A stretch of DNA of 64,000 nucleotides from Doryteuthis pealeii (taxonomy: Eukaryota > Mollusca > Cephalopoda > Myopsida > Loliginidae): NCBI GenBank assembly GCA_023376005.1, contig CM042145.1:18738704-18802703 (forward strand), written 5' to 3'. Below the pieces are notes generated by a model. The model was not told the origin of the DNA, did not search any database, and worked only from the letters and a program-made list of their open reading frames with translations. Position numbers and translations under genes: made by a program. This document shows, piece after piece, positions 12,337-27,074 of the stretch; positions within the stretch are counted from its first letter, which is position 1; each line of letters opens with the position of its first letter.

Positions 12337-15300
12337 ATTTTTTCAGACACAAAAATCAGTCAACAACAGTAAATTTTAAATCTCTGAATGATACAATTTA
12401 TTCTACAATGATATTTTAGTTAATCTTCTATAATCCATTGAGGTGTAGAATATATTTATTTTATAATGATTGCTGAATCTTTGCAATTTTTTACTATTTA
12501 TAAACAGACCAATGATTGTTATGACTGATATATAATCAGCTGGTCCTCATTGACAGATTATTTATTATTCATTTTTTATAAAAAAAAAAAAATTTTCCTG
12601 ACCTCCCACCAGGATGCATTAACACAAGGTCTTTTTTAGATGGTGATTTTTTCTTTATGGGGCATCCAGCAAAGATCAAACTTGCTAATCAGTAATAATG
12701 GATCTGCAAGATCAGCTTGCTAACCATTACCCATATCCAGTTATAAGTCTTGGGTAGATATGGTTCTATGAAAATTACGGAGAAAACTTAAAACTAAAAT
12801 CTTATTATAATGGAGATTGTGTGTTTTTCTGTCTGTAACCGAAACTATATTACTACTCAAGTCACAATTCCCTTAGTTATTTACGTCACATTCTCCATGA
12901 TTCTATTTCTATTTAAACCTCAATTAATAATAAAACTGTTTGACATTATTAATACTGTTGGCCTTACCTAAATATAATACCATGCAATTGTATTTATATA
13001 TACAACAAAATACCAGTTTTCAGTGTAAACATAAAGCTAATTTGCATATTGATATTAAAAAAACTGATTTAATAAAAAATGTGATTGGTATTATTGATTT
13101 CTAATTGTTTGGTTTTATCTTAATGAATATGAGTAAAAATCTCTTCAATAAATCCTAAAAGAAATTCATTAACAAGAGAAATAACTGTAATTTTTTCTTT
13201 ACTTCCTATTTTAACTAAATAGTTAAACTAGGAAAATTTAGCATTGAAAAACGGAAGTGATGAAAGAGTAAGTTTCAGTTGTTCTATTTTTCGATTATAC
13301 CCCCCTTCGTTTCAAATCTTTTTATCTGAATTCTTAATTAGTTTCATTAGCCTTTCTGATTTAATCTAATATTTTATTACATTTAAACTTAAATACTTGC
13401 ACCCGGAGGGTGCATATATTTGCTAGTATACATAAAGGATTCTTTTACATACAAAGTTTACATTTTCTAAAATGTGGAGAAAAGTAGACAAACACAGTAT
13501 ATTGTACTGGATGGATGTTTATTATAAGTATTATCATAGGTAGATTTTCTCTTTTTACTCCCATTTCTAAAATGACTATCTTTATACTGTTGAGTAAAAA
13601 TGTATTTGGTATATCACCTTTTTAATATATATATATATATCAGGATCAACCCATGACTGTGTGATGTCTATTGTTTGTTTTGTTTATATATTGTTGTAGC
13701 TCATTGATTCAAATATTGACTATTATACTTCCTTTTGTAATAAAATATCAACTCTATAATGATATACAGAATAACAGTTAATCTTTTATAAAAAACAGAT
13801 TGGATATCAATAACAAAACCTGATAAACCAGGTCAGGAGGTCTGGTTTGGTTGTTTTGTTGGACCATATGACCTTTAGGCACCACTTTTTGATCTCGATT
13901 AAGAAAGGACATGTTTTTCATTTACACCGTCAATATCTGGTTGTTTTAACAGACGATTTTTAGATTTTTTTTTTTAAATCATAAAACTAACCCCTAACCC
14001 TAGAAGAAAAAGAATTTTTCTCTGCTGGCTATCAAGTCCCACTGAGAATTAAACAAGTTTGATATAGACATTCAGATATGTTAATTCTTACTTTTCCCTA
14101 TCAGTCACAACCAATCACAGTCTGCCTTCAATTATATTAGCAAAGTCAGTTTCGAACTTAACTCATTGGGGAATTTGTATCAAACAAGTGCATTGCTCTT
14201 ATGGATTGGATTTTTTTTTACTTGTACTGTCGATTTTAAAGGTTGAGTTTATGAACCCCCCTCCCCCTCCCCCCCTTATTGATTTTGGACTTGAGATTTT
14301 GATTTGTGATATTTTGTATCCCTGGATTTTCAGGATCTGCATCCCCATACATTGATATTTTATTACACTAAGATAGATGGTAAAATTATCACTTTATATT
14401 TCTTTTAGGTCTGCATATAAAAAATATAAAGACCTCTACAAAAAGCATGTGGAATTTCCCATTGATCAATCTTTTAAAGAGAAATTAAGAGAAGCTGAAG
14501 AAAGCTTGGATGTATTTAATATCTTCTTGGCTAGAGAACAGGCCAAACTTGAGGTGAGTCTCTATCTATCAATCTTTTTCTCTTTCTTTTTTCTTTGTTG
14601 AATTTTTAAAAATATTAAATATGAATTTAAATTATTATGTATATCTCTTGAGTGTATGAAACATTATCTTCTTTTTATTCCTTCTGCTTATTCAGTTTAA
14701 CAAAATGAACACTGAAAAACTATCCAAGAAAGAAAAGAAACAAGGTTGGATTAGTTGGTTATTTGGATCTGAAGAAGATGTAGAATATGAAAATGGTAAA
14801 ACTGGTAAGTGGCATTTCTCTGAATTTTTGGGATGAGGCTTGATGATTAGTATTATCTGCATTATTTGGACTATTGTCCTCATCTTCATTGTTATCTGTA
14901 CAATATAAATTTACATATCAATAACTTAATGTATTGTAAATGTATATAGATTTAAAATCTAAAATGTAACTATTAAAATGATAAAGAGAAAAAAAGAACC
15001 AAACAGGTTTAAGAGAATTAGTATTGTTTGTATCATTCAGACTATTGTCCTCATCTTCATTGTTATCTGTACAATGTTTCGACCGATGTGCCCTCCTGGC
15101 TTCTTTAGGTATTTCTTGTCTGACTTGGAACCTTCTCGAACTTGGGAACCTTCTTTTCTATGGTTAGCGGAATGAGAACAGGATCCCCCAGTGGACTGAA
15201 TAAATGGTTAGGTTCAAAGTTCCTTGATGGCTCCTGATTACGACAAGAAGGTTCCAGAGTTCGAAAAGAAGGTTCCCAAGTCCGACAAGAAATACCTGAA

Positions 15301-18300
15301 GCAGGCTGGAGGGCACATCGGCTGAAACATTGTACAGATAACAATGAAGATGAGGACAATAGTTTGAATAATGCAGATAATGGTAATTGGCACTTCAAGG
15401 ATTATTTTTATTCAAAGAGAATATTGTGTTGATTTATCTCCGGTGAGGTGCATCTGTTTGGCTTGTCAGGCTTTTGTTTGAGCCGGACAAAAAGAAAACA
15501 TAGCCGCCATGTGGTCTCGTTCTGTCTCGTTCGTGGCGTGGGCATACGGGACCCATTGGGAGGAGGCAGAGAAGCAGCAGGCAAGAAAAGGGCAATTGGG
15601 GCCAGCAGCCGACAGGGTGAAAAATGGCGTGAAAGTAACTGGACGACTGTTATAGGTTTACCATGGCAGATTACAAAGACTTAATTGACTGGAACTGAAG
15701 TACATTTATTTGAAGAACAATATTGCAAAGACTCTTCTAGACTATCAATATCACAGAAGATGGACCATATGACCTTTAGGCACCCCTTTTGCGATCTCGA
15801 TTCATAAGGACATTTTTTCATTTACACCATCAAAATCCGGTTGTTTGTTAACAGACGATTTTTAGATTTTTTTAAATTATAAAACTACCCCCTAACCCTA
15901 ACCCCTAACAAACAACCAGATTTTGACGGTGTAAATGAAAGAATCTCCTTATTAATCGAGATCGCAAAAGGGGTGTCTAAAGGTCATATGGTCCTAGAAA
16001 TATTTTTCATGTTCAAAAGTAAATTGCATCTTATCATTTTCACACAGTTGTTACCTAAAATTTTATAGATTGATGATAAGGAGCCATGCTTTACAAAATG
16101 ACTAAAGCTTGAAAGTTAATGAAGAAAGTCAGTCAGTCTACTATTGGTTTGAACAATGTGACTGGCCAAGCACAAGTGAACCAGTGTCAAGACAACTGGT
16201 ACTTATGGGAATTCAGAATAGTCCACTCATGGATTTGGGTGATTCCATTCCCTGAGTCCTGATTGGCTGCTTGGTTTGTATAATCCTCTGAGGCTTCATA
16301 AATATCCTGCCATTTTGCAGTAGTCTTTGCAGCAAACTAGAATCGTACTGGGTTACGATTGCTTGCTGTCCTGTATTGCCAATTCGATGGTAATTGGATT
16401 TAGTATGATTATTCTACAAAAGTGTTCAAATCTTGTGGCGAGAGAAATCACACACGTGGTAGCTCAAAGCGTGCACGGATATATCTAGCATGTAAAATGA
16501 GATCAGAGGGGAGTGTAGCGGGCGATAAGGGAGATTGAAATTGCACCCTCCTGATCGTGAATTGTGGCATGATGTCGGACTACCTCATTGGCGCGTACGC
16601 AAATTACTACACTGCGCAATTGATCCGGATGTGGGATTTTAGTCAGGGTAGTGAATTATTATTTAAGGCCTGTCTGAACACACTAGGATAGTTGTGTTCG
16701 ATCTTGCTGATGAGGGCACTGACGTACGACAAGGAAGAAGAGGCAAGTGAGCTTTGGTGACGGACTGCTAGAAAAGATTGTTGCAGGCGACAAGGACTTG
16801 GTCAGGAGAAGCAGGGAGAACGTCTTTTTTTCGGTGGAGAAATCCGGCTGTCCAACCTGACGGATTTTCTATTCATTTATTATAGAACTGAATCAGAAAA
16901 ATATTTATTTTTAACTAGCAAGAATATGTGCCTTCTTGGCGTAAGTATTTAAATTTTAATGTAATAATATATCAAATTAGAAAGACAAACAAAATTGAAT
17001 ATGAACGCATATGAAAAGATTAGACTTATTTTAATTATATCTTAATTGGTTTCTATATAAAATCATTCATAGCATTGATTTTAATACGTTGGAGAATAAA
17101 ACAACAATATTAGAGATCAATAACACCAAGTAATTATTTATTAAACCCGGATTTGTAAGAACCAGTATGCAAATTAGCCATATATTATGTAAACCTTTAT
17201 TTTATAGTAATGTATAAGACACGTTGCAGGATTTTAAATGTACTAATACCACGGGCCTTTCGGGGCCTGTGTCTATTAATGAAATTAACAGCGTCGATCC
17301 CAGGGGGCTATCTCCCCAGGCAACACCTGCCCCCTTGATGTAAAGGGGCAGGGCTGGGTTTATTGCCCAGCGCCTGAGGTGCCCCCTTGAGGGGAAATGC
17401 CAACAGGATCAACGCATTTTTTGTGCTTACCACCCATGAGCTTCGGCTTGTGGGTGGGCCCACATAAAAATGTCCTTGTGTCATGCCTTCATAAGTGGGA
17501 TGAGAGGCAAATACCATAACATGGGCTGTTTTAAGGCAAATTTAAATCAGATTTTCATTGAGACCATTAATAAATAAGATTTATTCTATATATAATATTA
17601 ATGATTTTGACAATAAATCAAATACGCATCAATAAACTTATGCAATTTCTGAGGGTATTGTGACGTAAGCAGTGACATAGTTTCAGTTATAGACAGACAA
17701 ATACCATATCTCCATTATAATAAGATTGGTTTCTACAAGACAAAATTCATCAGAGAAGAAATAATATTTCTTTTTTTTTTTTTCTAGATTGGTTCTCCGA
17801 ACTTTCTATTGATGAGAAGGAACAGCTCTACAGAGGCATTGGATATGATGAAAATGCTAACATCTATGACATTCCCCCAGAAGTAAGTTGAATTTTTCTT
17901 TTTTTTTTTAATAATTTTTTATTGATTCTTTTATTGATTCTTAACCAGGTCAAGAGAGACTCCATTATTTTAAAAATTGGTAAAAATAGGTGAAATGAAA
18001 AATGAATCATTTTCTGTTCTGTTTTTTCTATAACAAATAAAGAAGTGATACAATTTATTCTACAATAATATTTTTGTTGTTGGAAGCGCGTGGTGTAATG
18101 ATTAAAGTCAGGGGAAATGGACTCGTCACCCCGAGTTCAAATCCTGGACGTGGTAATTGCATTTCACTTAGCGCTAATACCCTTGGGAAAGGTATGAATC
18201 CTACTCTCCCTCCAGCTATGGGTAAATAGTAGGGCAGTCTGGGCTCTTTAACCTTGGTTAGGCAACCGGTCTAGGAGAAGGAAAACTCTGAATTCAAACC

Positions 18301-21300
18301 TGTTGAACTCCACTTAAGAAATTGACCTTGTGTCGCATCCTGCTCGTGCGGAGGGGTTGGTAAATATATATTTTTGTTGTTGGCATCCTTCCGTCTGCTA
18401 AATACGATCGCGTAGTGTCCATTTAAAAAAAATTTTTTAAATTTTTATTAGCTACATTTTTGCGAGTAGCTGAACAGGCCAATTATTGTATGGCAATCTC
18501 TGGTGCAGTGACTGCAAACAAACAGTGGAGTTGCTGTTGTCTCTCCTACCTTCTGGCTCTTTTTTCTGTGCCAGCTCTTTTCCTCTCTTTTTCACTCCTT
18601 TTCATGCATTGTTTGACAAGGAGGTGTCAGGCTGCTCAGTTTTCTGCACCAACCTCCCATGTGTTGGTGTTGATGTGATATTTTAGTTAATCTTTTATAA
18701 TTCATTGAGAAGTTGAATATATTAATTTCATTATGATTGCTGAATCTTTCCAACTTTTTACTATTTATAAACAGTCCAATAATTGTTATGACTGATATAT
18801 AATCAGCTCGTCCTTATTGATAGATTATTTATTATTATTCATTTATTATAAGAATTTTTTTTAAATAATTAAAAGTTATTTTCCTGACCTCCCACCAGGC
18901 CAAATTAACACAAAGTCTTTTTACATGGGAATTGGTAAAAATCGAGGAAATGAAAAGTGAATGGTTTTCTGTTTTTTTCTATAACAAATAAAGAAGGAAA
19001 AATGGGCCAGGTTAGCTCAGTCGGTAGAGTGTTCGGCTAGAAACCACAAGGTTCCTAGTTCGATGCCGGTCCTCGCCAACTCAGCGTATGAGTAGCACAG
19101 GGATCTGTGCAGTAAAGTAAGGAGCTGACGGTAGGTGTGGCGTTCCACCTCAGATGCTAAAATAATCTCCTTGGTCTAGCGCAAGTGAAAAGGGGATAGA
19201 CTCCCTCGCTGATTGGCTAATAATCAATTATTACTTTTGATATCTATGATCTCCAGATAAATAGTAAATCTATCACATGATCATTTTTTTAGAGCTGCAT
19301 ATAAAAAATATAAAGCCCTTTACAAAAAGCATTTCTATTTGTAAAATTTACATTTAACAAAATGACAACTAACTTTATACTGTTGAGTACAATGTATGGT
19401 AATTTATGAGGAAGTGCATCCCGGTCTCCTGCCTCAAAAATTACTACCTGGTGACTATTAAAATAACGACCCCAGCTACAGTGTTACTTAGGCCACCCCA
19501 ACAACTTTACTTACTTTACTTTTACTCCCTTGGATTCTAATTTGTTTATACTGACTTTTGATTTGTTATAAATTTTACAAATTTGACTTTTCTGTCTTCT
19601 GTTGATAAAATGATTTTTTTTTTCTTTCGTGCTATAGTATATTGCATACAAAATCCAGATCAACTTGAAGAGCTGCTACTGTTCATTAGTGAAATATAGT
19701 AAAAAAATTCTGCAGATGTCTCTCACCCATTTGCGATCTTCCATGGAGTACAGATCCGGAAATGATTCTTGTCGGTAAGCACTTTGCCCCAAAAACTCTC
19801 AAAATCAAAAAAAAAAAGCGGACCAAGTAACCAATAGGCACCCCAGCTGGGAGCTGTTTTGAAAGGAACACCTTTTGCTTTTCACTGTAAACTCCCGGTT
19901 GTTTGTTTACAAACGACAGACGATTTTTTTTTGCATTAAAATTTCACTGTAAGATTTTTAAAAAGTTTGTTTGTGTATATTTACAACCCAAAGGCATGTT
20001 TTTATATTAAAATAGTTTTCGATTTTAATTAAAAATTAGTTATTTCATATGTTGTTGTTGTTAATTCAATAGGAATTTTTTTAAATTATAAAACTTTAAA
20101 TGAAAGACACGTTTTTATATTAAAGACACATTTTTATATTAAAATAGTTTTCGTTTAATCAGAAGAGAAATGCAGATATGTTTATTTAAATGAAAATAGT
20201 TTTTATTTACAAAATATTTTTTATGTTTATTTAAATAAAAGGATGTTGTTCGGAAATGGTATCACACAATTTATAAAGTTTATTTTCCACTCCCCTCTCG
20301 TACCACAACCAGAAGTGTGCGGTGAAAAGCAAAAGGTGCTCCTTTCAAGGCGAATCCCAGCTGGGGTACCTATTGGATACTTGGTCCAAAGAAGCTTTTA
20401 ACACTTATTTCTTTGAATTTTACTTTATAAACACACTTTATGTTTTTCTTTCGGTCAAGTTTCAAAAATTAAAAATAATTTAAGTAAAACATTTGTGTTA
20501 GTTGTTAGTGTTAGTATTGATATCCTTCCATCTGCTAAAGACGATGGCGTAATGTCCAAAAAATTAAAAAAATCTTTTATCTGCATCTGTGAGGGTGGCT
20601 GAACAGGCCAATTTTTGAATGGCAGTCTCTGGTGCAGTGACTGCACACAAACAGTTGTTGTCTCTCCTTCCTTCTGGCTCTCTTTGCTGTGGCGGCTACT
20701 TTCCTCTCTGTTTCACTCTTTTTCATGCCTTGTTTGACAAGGAGGTACCATTTGTACAATGTTAGTAATAGCATTCTTTTTATTGTGTTTTTATCATAAG
20801 AGTAATTCCATGTCAAATCATCCAGAAAAAACTAAAATTGTCACTCACCTCCCTTCAATTTTTCTGAATTTTTTTCCAGGTGTGGACTATGTTAACATTA
20901 GACAATCCCCAAAATTTGAGCTTCTAATTCCAAAAATTAGCAGAGTTATGTTGATTTTTAGCTCTCCAAATTTGGTTGGGTTGGCGACAAATGGTGACAT
21001 TTTGTAATCTATTTTTGTCTGTAAAATGAGTTCTAGAGTTTCCCTACTCCTAAAAATTGGTTTATACAAGCATTTTTACCCATGGAATTCAAAAATACTA
21101 TTAAAAAATCTTGAATCCTTAACGATTTCTGATTTTTTCCTAGCAAGATCAATATCCCGATGTGGCACTTCATCTATGACAAAATTATTTTCTATTATTA
21201 TTTCATATATATTGAACATTATTTGTACCACAAAAATAGTTTGATTTTTGCTCAGAACCGAAGCTTTTTAACTTCAGGCTTAATACTTTCAAACCATTTA

Positions 21301-24300
21301 TTTGAGTAGTAGTAGTAGTAGTAGTAGTTTTTTATTATTTTTCTCTTTGCAAGTTTCTCACTCCAGTTTTCCCTGTTTTTTTTTCCCTTAAGGCCAAGTG
21401 GCAGCAAGTCTTCAGGTTGCCAGAACTCTTCTATGTATTCTAGCTGATCTTAACAATGCTGTGGTCTGGATTGTCTTGATTTTTCCTCCGATCTCCAAAT
21501 ATCCCAGTCTCTTTTCCTGGCCTTTGAGGGCTGTTCGAAGCTCACCAACTACAATTGGTATTACTGACACCTTCATATTCCACAACCTTTTTAGCTCTCT
21601 GGCAAGATTCAAGTATTTATTGAGTAGATCCTGATTTAGACTGACTAGGGTTTTCAAGGCAAGTAAAAGTCACCCCCACTAGTGGAGAAATGGAGAGTTT
21701 ATATTGAGCTCAGAGGTGATTTGACATGGAATTACCCAGGACCCTATATACTTGAGACCTCATCTGGGAGATTACCCCCATGATGTATCACAGTAGACAT
21801 CTATTCACCATCTATTTGAAAACTACCAAGATTGGGAAAGCTAGTATTTATTTGATTCTTCTTTGTTGACTTTCAGCAATTGCTCAACTGTTGGATACTG
21901 ACTTGACTTATTTATTTCCAAAGAATTATACATTAAGTGTGGTCATGTTTTGAGTTGCCAATTCAGCAGACCAGCTGTTGCTCTTAACTTTTGCATTTCA
22001 TTCCTGTTCAGTGAGGATGTTCTGTCACTTTTTTCTACTTGCAAAAACTGTAATTTCCTGCATCATTTCTGCTGCTTATTCATTCTGGTTTACCTGAATT
22101 GCATTGCTTTCATCTTCAATCATATTTGCTTTATCCTGATCACTCCCCCCGTCTCTCTCTCTCTCTCTCTCTCTCTCTCCCACACATAGGCCCATCCTCT
22201 ATTCTACTGTCACCAATTTCTTCCTCAATTTCATATTTATTATTCTCACTTGTATCATCTTTCACTATTTGTGAGAAAATTGAAATGCAGCCCTATGAAC
22301 AAGTGGATTCCCAGCCCCCACAAACAAAGCGCGTCAGGATATGTTTGGCCTGTGCGAGGGGGCAGAGTGTAGTGAGCGGTTACGGATTCTCGAACTTGCT
22401 ACCTCCTCGTAGCTGAGGTGTTGTTAGTAGAGACTCAAATAAAGTATATCGGAATTTGCATAAGCGCAGCCGAACGAGCAGAAATAAAACGGACTTTCGC
22501 TGACAGTGCGAGTGAGGAAGAAAGTGTTTGGATGGCAAGTGAAATCTGACGACTGCTATTTGAAGTGAGAGTGGTGTGTTCAGTTGGGAAAGGAATTGCA
22601 TTTCGTTTGCTGGATAGACTTGCAAAGTATTGATATTACCTTGAATTTTTGGACCCTTTCAACAGTCTATTTCATATTCCAGTTTATCTAAATGTACTCC
22701 CATCATTTCCTTATCTTTTCATTCCTTACATTCATACACTATTTGTTTCTTTCTGCGGAATCCAGTGGATTTTTCTTCCTGTGGAATCCCCACTGGATTT
22801 TTCTCCTCTACTCATCACTTTAGCACCAGTCCAGTCCACTCCTCACTTTTTGGTGAGCAGTACTTGATTCTTTCATTGACTTTAGAAATTCTCATGTTTT
22901 AATTTTGGTTTTGTGTCACAGACTTTCTTGGTTCTGAAATTTGCTCTTCCTGTCCCTGATTATCCTTACTTGGGCTAGACAGGCGGGTGGAGAGCCCCCC
23001 CCTTCTCCACCAACTCAGCCAACTCAGCATATGAGTAGCACAGGGATCTGTGCGGTAAATTAAGGAGCTGATGGTAGGTGTGGCGCTCCACATCAGACGC
23101 AAAATCAATATCCTTGGTCTAGCGCTAGTGAAAAGGGATAGACTCCCTCGCTGATTGGCTGATACCGACTTTAGGCCATCCCGATGACTTTACTTTTTTT
23201 ACTTATAACTTCTTGTTTTTATGCTGAATAAAAAAATTAAAAAAACAATATTTTTCTTTTACTCTTAGAATTGCCTGTAATACAGAAAGTTTCTCAATTG
23301 CTGGAGTCTCCATGGAACATGAGTTGATTCCAATCCTCACTTCAGACATTGGAGTTTATGGTAAGTAGTGTGAAAATGTAAACATTGTTTTCATTAATAA
23401 TTTTCATTACTTCCGTAGGCTGAAATTTAAAAAAAAAATCATCAAGTGTTTTAATGTTTTTCTTTTGAATGGTCTATAAACTTTGACAATAGTATTACCT
23501 TTATTCAAGTTTGATTGTGTTAAATGTAGGGGTGGGGTAATTTTACCCATCAAATTTGAGATCCCTATTTACCCATCCCTCCCATTGTGGGCAGGATGTA
23601 AGACAACTCTGAACCTCTTACACTTCTGAACTATTCCATTGTCTCAAATATTTTTTCTCACTTCTTATTTATTCATTGGGAACATATGACCCAGTCAGTT
23701 ATTCCTTAACCTTTTATCTACCAGAGTGCCCCAAACCACCTGATGATCAAAATGCCAGACCGGCAGCTCTTAGAAAATAGTTTAGAGTTTAAAAAAAAAA
23801 AAAAGAAGAGAAATGAATTATATGAATACATTTCTATTCAGTAGTAAAGGATCATTGATATGATACTAGTTTGTCAACCATTTTGGAACATGGCTATTGT
23901 GGATGGCAGTGGTAGATAAAGGGTTAACAGGTTTGAATTCAGAGTTTTCCTTCTCCAAGACCGGTTGTTATACCAAGGTTAAAGAGTCCAGGCTGCCCTA
24001 CTATCTACCCATAGCTGAAGGGAGAATAATTGGATTCATACCTTTCTAAAAATTTACTAGTGCTATGTGAAATGCAAACAGCATTGTTCATGATTTGAAC
24101 TCGGTTTGCAGTGTACATTACATACGATGATAACCATTACAGCACAGGTGCCTCAATTAAAAGTACTAGCAAATATATGCACACTCCGTAGGGTGCAAGT
24201 ATTTAAGTTTTCTTAAAAAATGGTTTAGAGTTAAAAAAGAGAAATGAATTAAATGAATACATTTCTATTCAGAAGTAAATGATCATTGATATGATACTAG

Positions 24301-26128
24301 ATTGTCAACCATTTTGGAACATGGCTATTGCGGATGGCAGTGGTAGATAAAGTGTTAAAACCAAGTAATGAGACAGTCTTGTGTGTGTGTGTGTGTGTTT
24401 AACCTCATGTGTATCAATAAATTAGAAGAAATGTCTTCATGTGTATAAAAAAAATGGTGGTAATATTTTTGTTTGATTTGGCTTTATCAACTATTAATAA
24501 TAATTTTTGTGTTAGATTTTTCATTATTTGACCTTAAATAATTGATTTGATTAATTTTAATTAGTTTTTCAAATTTTTATCAGATGAAAAATTGGGTATC
24601 CCTATCTTATACAGACTGAAATATTGCAATATTAGCCAATGAATACAACATTAATAACATCTGTGTGTTTTTTTTCAAATTTCTTCTCTGATATACTGCC
24701 AAATTCATTTCCTTATTTTTTTTATTGATATAACTAGTAGAATATGCTGTTTTAAAATTCAAACTTAAAACAGTTCACGGCTAAAGAATACTAAGTCCAA
24801 TTAAAACAGTTTTACTAAGGTTCACGGCTAAAGAATACTAAGTCCAATTACCGTCGAATTAGCAAGACAAGACGGCAAACAGTCGTAACTGAATACGATT
24901 CTGAGATGCCGTAATGACCACTGAAAAGTGGCAGGATTTATGGAGCCTCAGATGACCCTAAAAACCAAGCAGCCAATCAGGACTCAGGGAATGGACTCAC
25001 CCAAATGCATGGGTGGACTGTTCTGAATTCCCATAAATACCAGTTGTCTTGATACTGGTGCAATTGTGCTTGGCCAATCACATTGCTCAAACCAATTGTT
25101 GACTGTCTAACTGACTTACTTCAATAACGGCTTTAAATGTTCTAAAAGGAAAAGTTTCAAACTAAATGTTTTTTTCTCTGAATTTTTGAGATGAGGCTTG
25201 ATAATTAGTATTATTTGGATTATTTGGGCTATTGTCCTCATCTTTATTGTTATCTGTACAATGATTTGGCTGATGTGCCCTGCGACCTTCTTCAGGTATT
25301 TCTTTTCAGAATTGGGAACCTTCCTTTCGAACTTGGGAACCTTCTTGTTGTAATGTCTTTTTTTTATATTGTATATTTTCAGCTCCATCTGTCAATCAGA
25401 TTTTCACTATGGAATTTGAAACTAAGCCTCTTTATGTTGAGGCAGAATATGCGCTGAAACTTAATGTACAACCAGTGGAAATTGTCTATGATGAGGTAAG
25501 GACTTTCTATTGTTGTAAGAAAATAATATTACAAGAATTAATAAATAACTATTTGTCTATGTAATGTGTAGGATTTACTAAACAAATACTCACCCTAATG
25601 ATTTCTACATATAACAACACACCAAATACTAAAAGCATATATATATATAGTTGTAGAAAAACTTTTTATTAATGCTCTATATTTTATGAGATATATTGAG
25701 CCCTTTTGGATTAACTACTTATGTTACTGCAATGAAAACGTAGTAACTTTTTGATGAATATATATATATATATGAAAATAAATGGAAATTGATCCGACAG
25801 TATGAATTTAACATTTTTGAAAAAACAAATGATGTTTATAATTGCTGACAGAAATCTGTTTCGACTGTTTTAATAGATCGGTCATCATCAAGAGCAACAT
25901 ATGAGAGAAAGAAAGGATAAATTACCGTTAGAAGACAGGGTACAAACAAAACGCTATTATTCAATGCTGGAATTTAAAAAATGTTTGTACCCTGTCTTCT
26001 AACGGTAATTTATCCCGTCTTTCTCTCATATGTTGCTCTTGATGATGACCGATCTATTAAAACGGTCGAAACATATTTCTGTCAGCAATTATAAACATCA
26101 TTTGTTTTTTCAAAAATGTTAAATTCAT

Positions 26129-26163
<35 letters not shown>

Positions 26164-27042
26164 GGACTCTACCATTGGTGATAACCTATGCAGTTAAAAT
26201 AACTGTAGAATCAATTACTGTTACACACTGGACCTGTCAAAAACACAAACACTTGTAATTAGGAAAATATAAGAGATGTTTATTTTCCCCGGTTGTGTAC
26301 AGCTGAGAGTCGTGGGCAGGGTTACGCAATGTGGAGCCTTCGGGAATTATCTTGAACCTGATCGCCGTCTGTCTAATCGATCTCTACGGGCTTCTTTTAT
26401 AGTAATCTGACCCCTGGTGTCACGCCTCCTTGTTCGTGACACCTACGCAGTTTTTTCTGCAGACACGCCTCTTCGCCCACGCAGGTTGTTTTCATTGGCT
26501 AAGGGCTACGCCTACAGATTTCTGCACTGAAATCATGACAAACATCCACCTGCATTTTCAGGTGCAAAAGGTCAGGTCGGGGCCACATCCTGTTTTCGTT
26601 TCCAGGCTGCACCTGGCCCCCATGCACTTCCTATTCAGCCCAGTCCTTGGGTGCACCGATCAGACAATATATTACATTACAATGATCAGCAATTTTCCGT
26701 CCTACGCAATTTGTCACAGAAGAAATTTAGACAAAAATGGACTTTTCTGTGAATGTAATTTTCCATGCAATACTTTTGTTTTTATTCCAGCATTCCATAT
26801 CTGAGCTGACAGCGTTTTTCCAATTCCCAAATATGAAAGTTGAGATGAAGAATGCAGCGGTTGAAGGTCTTCAACAAGCTGTGCAGTACAGTCGCCTGAG
26901 TTTGCAGTATGCCATAGAACAGCACAAGGTAAATTAGATAAATATTTGGAAAATAAGGCAACAGTAACATTTAAGGGTCATATTTTTATTTTAGTTGTTT
27001 CAGTTTCTTAGTCAGTTTCTATCTATCTATCTATCTCTGTTC

Positions 27043-27074
<32 letters not shown>

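Larger units (their letters stand above)
23765..24360. repeat. direct duplication flanking a SINE and Helitron end
   Basis: 23790-23930 and 24215-24360 share gaatacatttctattcag, gatcattgatatgatactag, gtcaaccattttggaacatg; a minus SINE and the Helitron terminus lie between. Confidence 0.8.

Noticed and set aside
15891..15908. interstitial telomere
   Set aside because: Too short (two to three TAACCC-like units) and always inside the foldback MITE.
19005..19080. tRNA gene
   Set aside because: Good A and B boxes but no closing acceptor stem, and the same head starts a repeated SINE (46993-47243).
26430..26804. 124-codon open frame
   Set aside because: Covers the solo LTR 26219-26676 and runs into exon 14 out of frame; no similarity seen.
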